A DNA stretch of 41,028 bases from Bacteroidota bacterium (GTDB lineage: Bacteria > Bacteroidota > Rhodothermia > Rhodothermales > JABDKH01): contig JAGQWL010000030.1 of the NCBI GenBank assembly GCA_020437385.1, positions 1-41,028 on the forward strand. The letters are read 5' to 3'. The translations under genes were made by a program, and so were the position numbers. Below are positions 10,219 through 18,643 of this stretch, piece after piece. How positions within the stretch are numbered: position 1 is the first letter of the stretch; each line of letters opens with the position of its first letter. The notes under the pieces are model-generated. The model was not told the DNA's origin and made no database searches. It worked only from the letters and a program-made list of their open reading frames with translations.

Positions 10219-13077
10219 GTGAAGACTTCAGCCGAAATACGACAGGACTTTCTGCGCTTCTTCGAGCGGCGCGGACACCAGATTGTGCCCAGCGATTCGC
10301 TTGTGCCAAAGGACGATCCGACGTTGTTGTTTACCAATGCCGGAATGAATCAGTTCAAGGACGTGTTCCTGGAGACCGGCACCCGGCCCTACAACCGCGC
10401 GGTGGACACTCAGAAGGTTTTGCGTGTCTCCGGAAAACACAACGATCTCGAAGAGGTTGGTCTGGATACCTACCATCATACCTTCTTCGAGATGCTGGGC
10501 AACTGGAGCTTCGGCGACTACTTCAAGAAGGAGGCAATTGGCTGGGCCTGGGAATTGTTGATAAAGGAGTGGGGCCTCGATCCGTCGCGTGTTTATGCAA
10601 CGGTTCATGGTGGTGATGAAGGTCTTGGTCTCGAATCGGATGAGGAGGCGGCCGGCTTCTGGGCGAGCGAGACCGGCATCCCCAGGGAGCATATTCTGTA
10701 CTTCGGATCGAAGGACAACTTCTGGATGATGGGTGACACGGGACCGTGCGGCCCATGTTCAGAAATCCACTACGATATGCGGTCCGATGAAGAACGTGCC
10801 GCCGCCAACGGCGCCGGTCTTGTGAATGCGGGCGACCCTCGCGTAATCGAAGTCTGGAACCTCGTATTTATTCAGTATGAAGCGAGGCCGGACGGAAGTC
10901 TGCGCCCGCTGTCCGCAAAGCACGTCGACACCGGAATGGGGTTCGAGCGGATGGTGGCCGTGCTGCAGGGCAAGTCGAGCAACTACGATACAGACCTTTT
11001 TGCGCCGCTTCTGGCGCGTATTGCCGAGCTGTCACCCGTCCAGGCTCTCAAGGGCTACGACGATATCGACCTGGAAGCCGAAGAGAGCGAGCGAGCGCGT
11101 ATTGCGATGCGGGTGATCGCTGATCACGCCCGAGCAGTGTCTTTCGCGATATCGGATGGTGTTCTTCCTGGTAATGGTGGACGCGGCTACGTTATTCGAC
11201 GCATCCTCCGGCGGGCCATTCGGTATGGGTACCAGACGCTGGGCTTCACGGCTCCTTTCATGGACCGTCTGCTCGATGTGATCGTCGAACAGATGGGCAG
11301 TCAGTTTCCGGAGCTGACAAAAAATCGTGATTACGTCGCCAGAGTTATTCGGAGCGAGGAGGAGAGCTTTCTGGAGACACTGGGAACCGGAATCACATTC
11401 TTCGAGCGCATCGTACCGTATGTCAGTGCCGGCTCAGATGCGGACATTTCGGATTCGGTTGCGACGCTGTCTGCTGACAAGGGTACACTTGAGATTCTGC
11501 GCAACGCGTATGGAGACGTCGCGGGCGGTGCCGATCGCGCGAGTTCCGGTCGGGCCATTGCGAGCGCGTTTCTGGGCAGTGCAAAAGAGGGCCTCATCCC
11601 AGGTGAGGTCGCGTTCCTGTTACACGACACATACGGCTTTCCCGTTGATCTGACACAGCAGATGGCAAGGGAGGCTGGCGTCGGTGTCGAAATGGTGCGA
11701 TACGAGGCTCTGATGGAAGAGCAGCGCGAGCGAGCCCGGGCCGCGTCTCAGTTCGGCCGAGGTGCCTTTGATGGTGAATGGACTGTTGTATCGGCGGAAG
11801 AAACCGATTCCGTTTTTGTCGGCTACGATCGCGAAGAGGTCGACAGTACTCACATCGTCATGATGCGCTTGCGTGACGCGGATGGCGACAATCCTGGGCA
11901 GGCTGAACTTGTGCTCGGTACAACGCCCTTCTACGCGGAGAGTGGCGGACAAGTCGGCGACGTCGGTGAAATCATTTCGGGGGACGAGCGCCTGCAGGTA
12001 CTCGATACGTTCAAAGAGGACGGCCGTATCGTCCACCTGGTTGATCGAGCGCCGGCGGATGCAACTAAGCCAGTGCGCGCCGCGATTGCCTCTGCTCGGC
12101 GTGCAGAAATCAAGAAGCATCATTCCGTGACGCACTTGATGCACGCGGCGCTACGAGAGGTTCTGGGCAAACACGTCTCGCAGAAAGGTTCGCTCGTTGC
12201 TCCCGATCGTCTCCGTTTTGATTTCGGGCATTTCGATAAGGTTTCCGACGAGCAATTGGCTGCCGTATCGTCACGTGTGAATGAGATGATCCAGCGCAAT
12301 CTGCCCCGTACTGAAGAGCGGGATGTTCCCATAGAGGACGCGATGTCTCGTGGGGCCACGGCGCTGTTTGGCGAGAAGTACGGTGAACGTGTCCGGATCA
12401 TATCGTTTGATCCAGACTATTCGATGGAGTTATGTGGTGGAACGCACGTCGCGGCCACAGGCGAAATCGGGTTGTTCCTGTTTTTGAATGAAAGTTCCGT
12501 TGCTGCGGGCGTTAGAAGAGTCGAAGCCGTCGCGGGAAACGCCGCCATTGCCTACGTCGCAGATCGGATGAAGGAGCTGCATTCAGTAGAAAGTCATTTC
12601 AAGGCTTCTCAGGGTTCAGTCGCCGCTGAGGTTGCGGCCGTCCTGGATGAACGCAAGACCCTGGCGCGCGAAGTGGAAGGACTCAAGGTACGTTTGCAGG
12701 CGGCTGCGCTGGACGACCTGATTTCGGCAGCCCGTGTACGCGACGGTATCCGTATACTGGCGGAGAAAGTCGCGCCCTGTTCGATGGAAACCCTTCGCTC
12801 GCTTGGCCAGGAAATGCGCGAACGGATGGGAAGTAGCTCCCTCGGCGTTCTGGGAACTGTTGACCCGGACGGCGAGAAGGTGTATCTCGTTGCGTCGGTT
12901 TCGGACGACCTTGTGAAGGACGGTATCAAGGCCGGCGAAATCGTGTCGCGCCTCGCTCGCATCGTTGGAGGTGGCGGCGGTGGACGACCAGAACTCGCTA
13001 CGGCGGGCGGAAAAACCCCCGAAAAGATTGACGAAGCCCTGGCTGCCGTGGACGAGATTCTGTCGGACGCCAGGTAG
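10219..13077 (+). CDS. alaS: Alanyl-tRNA synthetase
   Basis: Charges tRNA-Ala with alanine and edits mischarged serine or glycine. The GTG at 10219 gives the canonical N-terminus (KTSAEIRQDFLRFFERRGH) with the class II motif stretch TLLFTNAGMNQFKD. The editing and zinc site is complete: H635-x3-H639 in HHSVTHLMH, and C739 and H743 in ELCGGTH. The C-terminal DHHA1/C-Ala region ends in the glycine-rich GGGGGGRPELATAGGK. At 952 aa it is about 75 residues longer than the E. coli enzyme. Much of the excess is an insertion of about 45 aa near residues 400-458, before EVAFLLHDTYGFPVDLT. The 192 bp upstream hold no gene that I can recognise. Confidence 0.97.
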   Translation: MKTSAEIRQDFLRFFERRGHQIVPSDSLVPKDDPTLLFTNAGMNQFKDVFLETGTRPYNRAVDTQKVLRVSGKHNDLEEVGLDTYHHTFFEMLGNWSFGDYFKKEAIGWAWELLIKEWGLDPSRVYATVHGGDEGLGLESDEEAAGFWASETGIPREHILYFGSKDNFWMMGDTGPCGPCSEIHYDMRSDEERAAANGAGLVNAGDPRVIEVWNLVFIQYEARPDGSLRPLSAKHVDTGMGFERMVAVLQGKSSNYDTDLFAPLLARIAELSPVQALKGYDDIDLEAEESERARIAMRVIADHARAVSFAISDGVLPGNGGRGYVIRRILRRAIRYGYQTLGFTAPFMDRLLDVIVEQMGSQFPELTKNRDYVARVIRSEEESFLETLGTGITFFERIVPYVSAGSDADISDSVATLSADKGTLEILRNAYGDVAGGADRASSGRAIASAFLGSAKEGLIPGEVAFLLHDTYGFPVDLTQQMAREAGVGVEMVRYEALMEEQRERARAASQFGRGAFDGEWTVVSAEETDSVFVGYDREEVDSTHIVMMRLRDADGDNPGQAELVLGTTPFYAESGGQVGDVGEIISGDERLQVLDTFKEDGRIVHLVDRAPADATKPVRAAIASARRAEIKKHHSVTHLMHAALREVLGKHVSQKGSLVAPDRLRFDFGHFDKVSDEQLAAVSSRVNEMIQRNLPRTEERDVPIEDAMSRGATALFGEKYGERVRIISFDPDYSMELCGGTHVAATGEIGLFLFLNESSVAAGVRRVEAVAGNAAIAYVADRMKELHSVESHFKASQGSVAAEVAAVLDERKTLAREVEGLKVRLQAAALDDLISAARVRDGIRILAEKVAPCSMETLRSLGQEMRERMGSSSLGVLGTVDPDGEKVYLVASVSDDLVKDGIKAGEIVSRLARIVGGGGGGRPELATAGGKTPEKIDEALAAVDEILSDAR

Positions 13078-13139
13078 TGCGTCCGCGTGCCGGTAAAGAT
13101 GAGTACCGCCGCAGGCGATTATTAGAATTCAGTCAGTGT

Positions 13140-13151
13140 TAGAAGCTTCTA
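13140..13151. promoter_or_regulatory. 12-bp perfect palindrome next to the pcrB start
   Basis: TAGAAGCTTCTA is a perfect palindrome ending four bases before the proposed GTG at 13155, where a ribosome-binding site would normally lie. It could bind a dimeric repressor. Palindromes of this size do occur by chance, so confidence is low. Confidence 0.25.
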
Positions 13152-13154
13152 TCA

Positions 13155-13988
13155 GTGATTCGACAGAACGGCCATAAAGACACGATCAGGTTCGACGGGG
13201 ACGGACACGCGGGACGCGAGACGCCCGGACGCACGTATGCGAGATTGCGGAAGGTCGCACAGGACCGGGGTGCCGGCTTTGTTGTCTTGATCGATCCGGA
13301 TCGACTGACGTTTTCAGAGCTTGAGTCATTCTGCCACGACTGCGAGGAAGCGGGTGTGGACGCGTTTTTTCTAGGGAGCAGCGTCCTGTTCGGGGCGTCC
13401 CTCGACAAGTATGCTGCGGGGCTGAAGCAAATGACCGATCTCCCGGTCATCGGCTTCCCTGGCTCGATAGGGCAGTTGTCGGCACATCTCGACGCGGTGT
13501 TGTATCTGTCGGTAATCAGCGGGCGCAACCCTGAATATCTGTTCGGCCAGCATGTGCACGCCGCACCAATGATCCGCGCTCTTGAGCTGGAGCCCATCTC
13601 AACCGGGTACATGCTCGTCGAGTCAGGCAGGATGACCACGGCGCAATACGTGAGCGGTTCTCTGCCGTTGCCCTCGAACAAACCGGACGTTGCGGCGGCA
13701 ACGGCGCTTGCGGCAGAGATGATGGGAATGAAGCTTCTCTTCACCGATGGCGGCTCAGGCGCGGAGCGGCCAGTTCCTGACGAAATCGTAGCCGCAATCA
13801 GTCAGAATTGTGTCACGCCACTTGTGGTCGGTGGCGGAATCCGCACTCCCGAGGTGGCTGCTTCAAAGGTCGAAGCGGGTGCCAGCTTCGTAGTCGTTGG
13901 AAACGCTATCGAGCGTCGCCTTGATCGGAATTATATTGCGGAACTTGCTTCAGCAGTCCACGTTGCAGAGCCTCGCCTGTTGGGGTAG
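13155..13988 (+). CDS. Geranylgeranylglyceryl phosphate synthase family (PcrB-type)
   Basis: A predicted TIM-barrel prenyltransferase that joins an isoprenoid diphosphate to sn-glycerol-1-phosphate. In Bacteroidota this group II enzyme is soluble, and its physiological product is still poorly defined. Blocks seen are FVVLIDPDRLT, FFLGSS, FPGSIGQLS, YLSVISGRNPEYLFGQH, ISTGYMLVESG, DGGSGAERPV and PLVVGGGIR; the last two form the phosphate-binding loops. The GTG at 13155 gives 277 aa with about 27 residues before the family's usual first helix (TYARLRKVAQDRG). The true start could be further in, but no ATG is available there. It follows alaS by 77 bp and is followed by tRNA-Ser. Confidence 0.9.
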   Translation: MIRQNGHKDTIRFDGDGHAGRETPGRTYARLRKVAQDRGAGFVVLIDPDRLTFSELESFCHDCEEAGVDAFFLGSSVLFGASLDKYAAGLKQMTDLPVIGFPGSIGQLSAHLDAVLYLSVISGRNPEYLFGQHVHAAPMIRALELEPISTGYMLVESGRMTTAQYVSGSLPLPSNKPDVAAATALAAEMMGMKLLFTDGGSGAERPVPDEIVAAISQNCVTPLVVGGGIRTPEVAASKVEAGASFVVVGNAIERRLDRNYIAELASAVHVAEPRLLG

Positions 13989-14035
13989 CGGAAGTGTTAC
14001 TGTACCCCGCGCCGGGCGGTACTGTAGAAGTGTTG

Positions 14036-14122
14036 GAGGGGTGCCAGAGTGGTTGAATGGGGCGGTCTCGAAAACCGTTGTACCCTTCGCGGGTACCGAG
14101 GGTTCGAATCCCTCCCCCTCCG
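14036..14122 (+). tRNA. tRNA-Ser(CGA), with an apparently short 5' acceptor strand
   Basis: Recognised by the anticodon arm GCGGT-CTCGAAA-ACCGT (anticodon CGA, codon UCG), a long variable arm with stem GTACCC/GGGTAC typical of tRNA-Ser, and the T arm GAGGG-TTCGAAT-CCCTC at 14098-14114. The 3' acceptor strand is CCCCTCC (14115-14121) with discriminator G at 14122. The 5' strand reads only GGAGGG before the T8-G9-like TG, so one G is missing relative to the expected GGAGGGG. CCA is not encoded. The short strand may be a sequencing or assembly slip in a G run, or a real 6-bp stem. Confidence 0.9.
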
Positions 14123-14255
14123 CATATCCAATTCCTCGTCTGGCGGACCAGCTTATCATCGGGTTCCACCGTCCGATATCCAGGTTGTCCGTCCCCGGTA
14201 GTGAATCGAATGTCTCGCGCCGGTTTCCGCCATAACGTGTCCGTAATCAGCCTAT

Positions 14256-14705
14256 ATGGAGTGGTTAGTCTGTAAAGCCTGCGGTTCGAGTGCAATTATG
14301 CCTATGGACGTTACGCTCGATGGGCAAGATCTCGACGACATCGAGGACATCGAGCTCGACGGCTTCGAAATGATGGAAGAGGAGTATCCGGAGGATTCCG
14401 ATCTTGATGGAGACGACGCCGAGGACCACGAGTCGCGATTCTTCACCTGCCACGTTTGCGGCGACAATTGGCTTTCAGTGAGGGAAGACTCAGAGGACGC
14501 CACGTGCCACATCACGTTCATCCATCAAATGGGCATGGCACCGGTCCTCAAGCGTGTGGCGCACGTCGAATCACAAATCGTCATCAACGAAGGGTCGGTA
14601 GATCACTGGGAATACTTCCTCGACGATGAACAAGTGGACGAGAAGATCTGGCTCGAAAAGCTGACGCGCCGTCGAAAGGTCCTGAAGTCCGTCTGTACGA
14701 ACTGA
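14256..14705 (+). CDS. Small acidic zinc-ribbon protein of unknown function
   Basis: A 149-aa protein with two CxxC knuckles, C6-K-A-C9 and C65-H-V-C68. The second is followed by G-D-N-W, recalling the second knuckle of TFIIS/RPB9-type zinc ribbons. The 55 residues between them are strongly acidic (for example DDIEDIELDGFEMMEEEYPE), an unusually long spacer for a single ribbon. Residues 85-149 are mixed helical and basic at the end (LTRRRKVLK). There is no signal peptide or membrane segment, so it is presumably cytoplasmic. I do not recognise a named family. It follows tRNA-Ser and is convergent with the SCO gene, 58 bp apart. A nucleic-acid or RNA-polymerase role would be a guess from the fold alone. 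Confidence 0.75.
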   Translation: MEWLVCKACGSSAIMPMDVTLDGQDLDDIEDIELDGFEMMEEEYPEDSDLDGDDAEDHESRFFTCHVCGDNWLSVREDSEDATCHITFIHQMGMAPVLKRVAHVESQIVINEGSVDHWEYFLDDEQVDEKIWLEKLTRRRKVLKSVCTN

Positions 14706-14763
14706 CATTGTAGCAACTCGAAGCGCGACCGGGCCGACCGCCGACGGGGAGTGCGCGACATCT

Positions 14764-15612
14764 TCAGCGGATCGAATATCCTTCGATTGCGTCGATCAAT
14801 TCTGAAACGGTCCAATCAGTGTCTCTCCACGTTCGCAAGATCAAGCCGTCACCTCGAATCACGGCGACGATCAGTGGATGTGCGATCGGCTGCTCTTCAC
14901 CGGGGAAGCGACTAACTCCAAGGTAGGTGTAAACGGAATCGAGAGCGGACGAGCGTCCCGTCAGGAACGTCCACGTTCCCTCGTCTGCACCGTACCGCCG
15001 ACCATAAGCGTGAAGCACTTCTGGTGTGTCAAACTCTGGATCGACCGTAATCGACAGAAGCTCGACCCTTGACAGGCCACGCGCGGCAAGCAACGCCTGC
15101 ATCTCTTGAAACCGCGATGAAAGTAGTGGGCAGAATTCCGGCAGGGGACACCGCGTATAGACAAAATCAACGACAAGCAGGTCTGTCGCATTGCCTTCAA
15201 AGAGTGTGCGCGAGTTCAGTCGCGAATCCTCGAGTTCAATCGGCGGAACAATCTCGCCGGGAAGTAAGGTGAGCAACGCGCCCGAAGGTGTTACGCCAGG
15301 CGTAACGTCATGCGCGCCGACGACATCAAAGCGTTCGACGTTGTCAATCCAACTCGAGTCTTGCGCTACGTTGAGCGTGAAAGTAATTCCGTCGCCGATG
15401 GCGAATCGGCGCAAATCATCCGGATCGAGTGCACGAAAGGGCATGGTCATGGCCGGCATGAATCCGGGGACGTCGTCATGCGCGACAAATACAGTCACGC
15501 TGTCGTCCGCGAATCCAACCACCCGGCCACGAACCTCAAAGGATGCGTTGTTTTGACAAGCCTGCAATAACGCAGCAGCAACAAGAAGAAGGAAGGGAGT
15601 ACGTTGTCGCAA
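14764..15612 (-). CDS. SCO1/SenC-type lipoprotein with N-terminal CusF-like copper domain
   Basis: A predicted membrane-anchored copper chaperone or thiol protein for cytochrome oxidase assembly. The start is taken as the TTG at 15612, ten bases after the stop of the upstream gene. This gives 282 aa with a lipoprotein signal FLLLVAAALLQAC, lipidated at C19. Longer starts would overlap the previous gene by over 100 bp and bury the signal. Residues 27-97 resemble CusF-type copper-binding domains, including the methionine cluster MPAMTMPF (M52, M55, M57). Residues 115-282 are the SCO thioredoxin fold. The cysteines occur as C155-PLPEF-C161 instead of the classical CxxxC, a spacing I recall from CusF-SCO fusions, and H245 in IAHPLIV is the third copper ligand. 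Last gene of a three-gene minus-strand group. Confidence 0.87.
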   Translation of the reverse strand: MRQRTPFLLLVAAALLQACQNNASFEVRGRVVGFADDSVTVFVAHDDVPGFMPAMTMPFRALDPDDLRRFAIGDGITFTLNVAQDSSWIDNVERFDVVGAHDVTPGVTPSGALLTLLPGEIVPPIELEDSRLNSRTLFEGNATDLLVVDFVYTRCPLPEFCPLLSSRFQEMQALLAARGLSRVELLSITVDPEFDTPEVLHAYGRRYGADEGTWTFLTGRSSALDSVYTYLGVSRFPGEEQPIAHPLIVAVIRGDGLILRTWRDTDWTVSELIDAIEGYSIR

Positions 15613-15622
15613 AATGGATAGC

Positions 15623-17749
15623 CTAGATGCGCCAGAGCAGCTGTGCGCGGATTTCCCTGAGGCGGTTTCCAGCGACTTCGTCGAGTCCCGAACCGACTGT
15701 CTCCACGTTTTCATACCTGGTAACGGCATACTTTACCTGAAGGAGGAGATTTTGCTGCGGTTTGAAGGAGAGCATAAGATACGTTCGCTGTCCGCGGCCC
15801 GAAAACGACGGAATTGAGAACGAATACCGCAAGTCGTATTCGTATGTGAACACGCGTGCGTCGAAGCTGTCAGTGTCAAACAGCATGAGGCGTGAGTCGA
15901 GCGCGAGCGCGGGACTCACATTCCAGCGCAAGTCCTGCAGCAAGAGCGTACCGGTTGCCGTCGGTTCTTTCTCCGCAGAAAACCGCGTGACTTCAACGCG
16001 GGATCTCAGCGTGAGCTGTTTGCTGAATTCGTACTGGAGGTTGAGTCGAACGGACTGGCGTGTTTCGTCTCTCAACCCGTCGACGGTTTGGCCGGAATCG
16101 TCAACGACCGGCACGCCGCCTTCCTTTGTCTCGGACCGAGCCTGTACGTACCAGTTAAGCCAGCGTCGCGGCCGATGCTCGACCAGGAGCAGGGTCTCAT
16201 GACCGGACGAGGGCATCGGCACGCCGAATCGGATCCACGGAAAGCGGTACTGATCCATGTACGTCGAAATTACCCAGTGCCGTGCCGGCGTTACGCGAAG
16301 CCCGAGGTAGACGCCGGATTCATTTTGTGTAGCGCCACTGCTTTCCCCAAAGGCAAACGAATGGAGATTCGTAAACGATCTCGGATACCTTCGCGCTATC
16401 ATCACGGCGCGGATTCCTCGGCCGAATCGGGCAGAAGTGCCACCGAACGTCGCGACATTCCCGTCCTGATCTCGCGCGACTTCTCCGAATAGGCGAAACG
16501 TGCTTATGAACCACGATCCATACGCGCTGGCGATCCCAACGTCACGCCCCGTGAAACGGTAACGCTGATACGCTGCGTCGCCTGGAATCAACGGTTTGTC
16601 GAATTGAGATTTGTACGCAACGGCGCCGATGGAGAACTTCCCGGCGGTAAATTCAACGTTTCCGCCGAGCAGCGCCTCTGATAATGCGTCTCGCTTCGCT
16701 ATTTCCGTAGGTGTCCGGTGAAGGCCGGTATTCGTCAGGTTCACTTCTTCCAACTCCTGCTGAAGCGAATCCGACGCCGAGACCGTTGCGTCAAGAGTAC
16801 GTCGAGAGGCGAATCCTGAGACTGAAAGTGCCCGGGTCAGCCTAATGGTCGTGGCCACTCCACGCAGGAATCCGTTCTCGTCGGTCGAGCCATATGGGGT
16901 GATCCCGTTGCCAGATCGAGAGGCTGGGCCGATCACGTCGCGACCTTTTCCCGCAGACAGCCCCTTCCAGAACACCAATCCCTGGCCGAATGCCGCGACG
17001 TAGTCACCTACGACTAACGTGTGGATTCTTCCAAAATCGCGTATCGCGGCGTGCCCGGTGACATGATCATATCCCAGCGAGCCGGTGGACGGGCTCCAGT
17101 CAAGCACTTCCCCCGGGTCTTTCTCGCCAGTGAGATTGAGGCTGAGGCGCCTTCCGTAAGTTGCCCGAAGCCGCGAGTAGATGCGTTCGGGTCCCCCGAC
17201 ATACGTCGTGCGTGTTGAATCGTCCTGGTAGCCGACACCCGTGTCCAAACGCCGCGTCACACGCTGGATGACATCGAGACGAATTCCGCGGACGAGTTCT
17301 CTTACCGGCACGGGACTTGGGAATGGACTCGGGCGCTTCGTTCTCGTTTTCAGCTCCTCGCCAATCATCAGGTAAGGCCGAGCGTCCTGAAAGACGTCTT
17401 CTGTGAGTCCAGGAACGAGTTGCAGTTCCGGCAAAGACTGGAACGGTCCTCGGTTTCGCCGATAGTCGACAATTGCGAAGGCCAGACCCTCGTCAATTCC
17501 GGGAACGAGAGAAAGTTCGTCGATGGTGGCCGTGTTGACATCGAGCGGATTCTCCAACAGAAACTCAAGTGTTTCGACCAGAAGTGAGGTGTCGCCGGCG
17601 TCTTCGTCGATCGATTCGATTGCGCGCTCAATGGCTTCGGCCGCGCTCGAGTCCGGGAGGACCTGCGCGTTCGAAAGGGCGGGGGAGAAGGCCGCGAGTA
17701 CGAGGCACGTTGCGATAAGCGTCGCCGGCTGAGCGATAGATGCTCTCAT
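15623..17749 (-). CDS. Helix-hairpin-helix domain fused to an outer-membrane beta-barrel
   Basis: A 708-aa exported protein. The frame extends to a GTG at 17761, but the ATG at 17749, five bases after the upstream stop, is favoured. Residues 1-29 are a signal peptide (TLIATCLVLAAFSPALSNAQ). Residues 68-128 hold two ComEA-like helix-hairpin-helix units: PLDVNTATIDELSLVPGI with FAIVDYRRNRGPF, then LPELQLVPGL. This is the fold of periplasmic DNA-receptor ComEA. The remaining 560 residues alternate polar and hydrophobic residues with many aromatic strand ends, as in a large outer-membrane barrel, ending in LREIRAQLLWRI. Related HhH-barrel proteins occur in Bacteroidota without a proven role; DNA uptake or protein scaffolding are both possible. 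It appears translationally coupled to the PorV/PorQ-like gene and is followed by SCO after 10 bp. Confidence 0.85.
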   Translation of the reverse strand: MRASIAQPATLIATCLVLAAFSPALSNAQVLPDSSAAEAIERAIESIDEDAGDTSLLVETLEFLLENPLDVNTATIDELSLVPGIDEGLAFAIVDYRRNRGPFQSLPELQLVPGLTEDVFQDARPYLMIGEELKTRTKRPSPFPSPVPVRELVRGIRLDVIQRVTRRLDTGVGYQDDSTRTTYVGGPERIYSRLRATYGRRLSLNLTGEKDPGEVLDWSPSTGSLGYDHVTGHAAIRDFGRIHTLVVGDYVAAFGQGLVFWKGLSAGKGRDVIGPASRSGNGITPYGSTDENGFLRGVATTIRLTRALSVSGFASRRTLDATVSASDSLQQELEEVNLTNTGLHRTPTEIAKRDALSEALLGGNVEFTAGKFSIGAVAYKSQFDKPLIPGDAAYQRYRFTGRDVGIASAYGSWFISTFRLFGEVARDQDGNVATFGGTSARFGRGIRAVMIARRYPRSFTNLHSFAFGESSGATQNESGVYLGLRVTPARHWVISTYMDQYRFPWIRFGVPMPSSGHETLLLVEHRPRRWLNWYVQARSETKEGGVPVVDDSGQTVDGLRDETRQSVRLNLQYEFSKQLTLRSRVEVTRFSAEKEPTATGTLLLQDLRWNVSPALALDSRLMLFDTDSFDARVFTYEYDLRYSFSIPSFSGRGQRTYLMLSFKPQQNLLLQVKYAVTRYENVETVGSGLDEVAGNRLREIRAQLLWRI

Positions 17750-17754
17750 ACGTG

Positions 17755-18615
17755 TCACCACAGCATTGAAAGTCCTCCGGCGGGGGACCAGCCGAGAACC
17801 TCGTGCCGCTGCGCGGATATATCCACGGCCACAAGTCCGAGTCGAACGCCGGCTCCAAACGTCAGCCCCGCCGGCTGCGAAACGGCTCCCGCACGAACGT
17901 ACAACACGTCGACCGGCAGGAGCTCAATCCCGACCCGCGCAGACAAGGGATAGCCAATCTCCTGATAGGCATCGGCTGAGACCAGAAGAGGTTCCGACGG
18001 GCGGAATGCCAGTCCGACGGCAAGCGATCTCGGAAGCTCGCCGCCGTTGCCAAGGTCTGCTGCGCTGACGTTTGTTGCCGAAAAGCCAAGATCGAGTCCG
18101 CTGGCCAGTTCCACCATTCCACCAAGGCTGAAGTCAACGGCGCCTTGCGCACCGTAGCCGGCAATCGTCACGCTGCGATACGAGAGCAGCATCCCGAAAT
18201 AGGCCTTACGCATAGCGCCGAATGCGAACCCGCGTCCGTACCCAACAGAGGCATCTGTGCGGCGAAAGTCCGAAAAACCGAACGAAGAGGCGCCCAGAGA
18301 GAATGCGCCGATTGTTGTCGGCTCGATGTACTGAAACGCCGAGTATCTCAGTTCCGAAAGGCCAAATGACTGGCTGGCGAAGAATGCGAGCGATCTACCC
18401 GAGCGTGTGCCTGCGACGGCAGGGTTTCCGTCCGTCCACGCGTCTCCTCTGAGAGCGGTTGCAGCGCCACCCATCGCGGCGGCACGAGCGCCCCCGGTCA
18501 ATATCTGTCCGGTCACCGGGGACGCCGTCGACAGGATGAAAGTCGCGAGAGCGAAAGCCGCCGGCGCATTCCGGATTGCCCTGCGAAACCGAACACGGCA
18601 GTTATTGTTTATCAC
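17755..18615 (-). CDS. PorV/PorQ-like outer-membrane beta-barrel protein
   Basis: A 286-aa predicted outer-membrane protein. The frame runs up to 18675, but the GTG at 18615 gives a proper signal peptide: n-region INNNCRVRFRRAIRN, hydrophobic APAAFALATFILSTA, cleavage after PVTGQ. It also avoids overlap with the divergent DUF4835 gene. The mature N-terminus GARAAAMGGAATALRGDAW and the downstream GNPA resemble the UPF0164/PorV/PorQ group of barrels that carry or retain type IX secretion cargo. Glycine-rich amphipathic strands continue to the terminal Trp. PorV, PorQ or an unrelated FadL-like barrel cannot be told apart here. Its TGA precedes the HhH-barrel ATG by five bases, so the two are probably one operon. 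Confidence 0.78.
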   Translation of the reverse strand: MINNNCRVRFRRAIRNAPAAFALATFILSTASPVTGQILTGGARAAAMGGAATALRGDAWTDGNPAVAGTRSGRSLAFFASQSFGLSELRYSAFQYIEPTTIGAFSLGASSFGFSDFRRTDASVGYGRGFAFGAMRKAYFGMLLSYRSVTIAGYGAQGAVDFSLGGMVELASGLDLGFSATNVSAADLGNGGELPRSLAVGLAFRPSEPLLVSADAYQEIGYPLSARVGIELLPVDVLYVRAGAVSQPAGLTFGAGVRLGLVAVDISAQRHEVLGWSPAGGLSMLW

Positions 18616-18643
18616 GATCCAATTCGTTTGGCTTGATTCCCCA

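Noticed and set aside
14003-14023. GTACC/GGTAC hairpin between pcrB and tRNA-Ser as terminator
   Set aside because: Only five clean base pairs, with no T run; could equally be tRNA leader structure.
13995-14125. tRNA-Ser as a phage or island attachment site
   Set aside because: No integrase, no second copy of the tRNA 3' end, and housekeeping-like genes lie on both sides.
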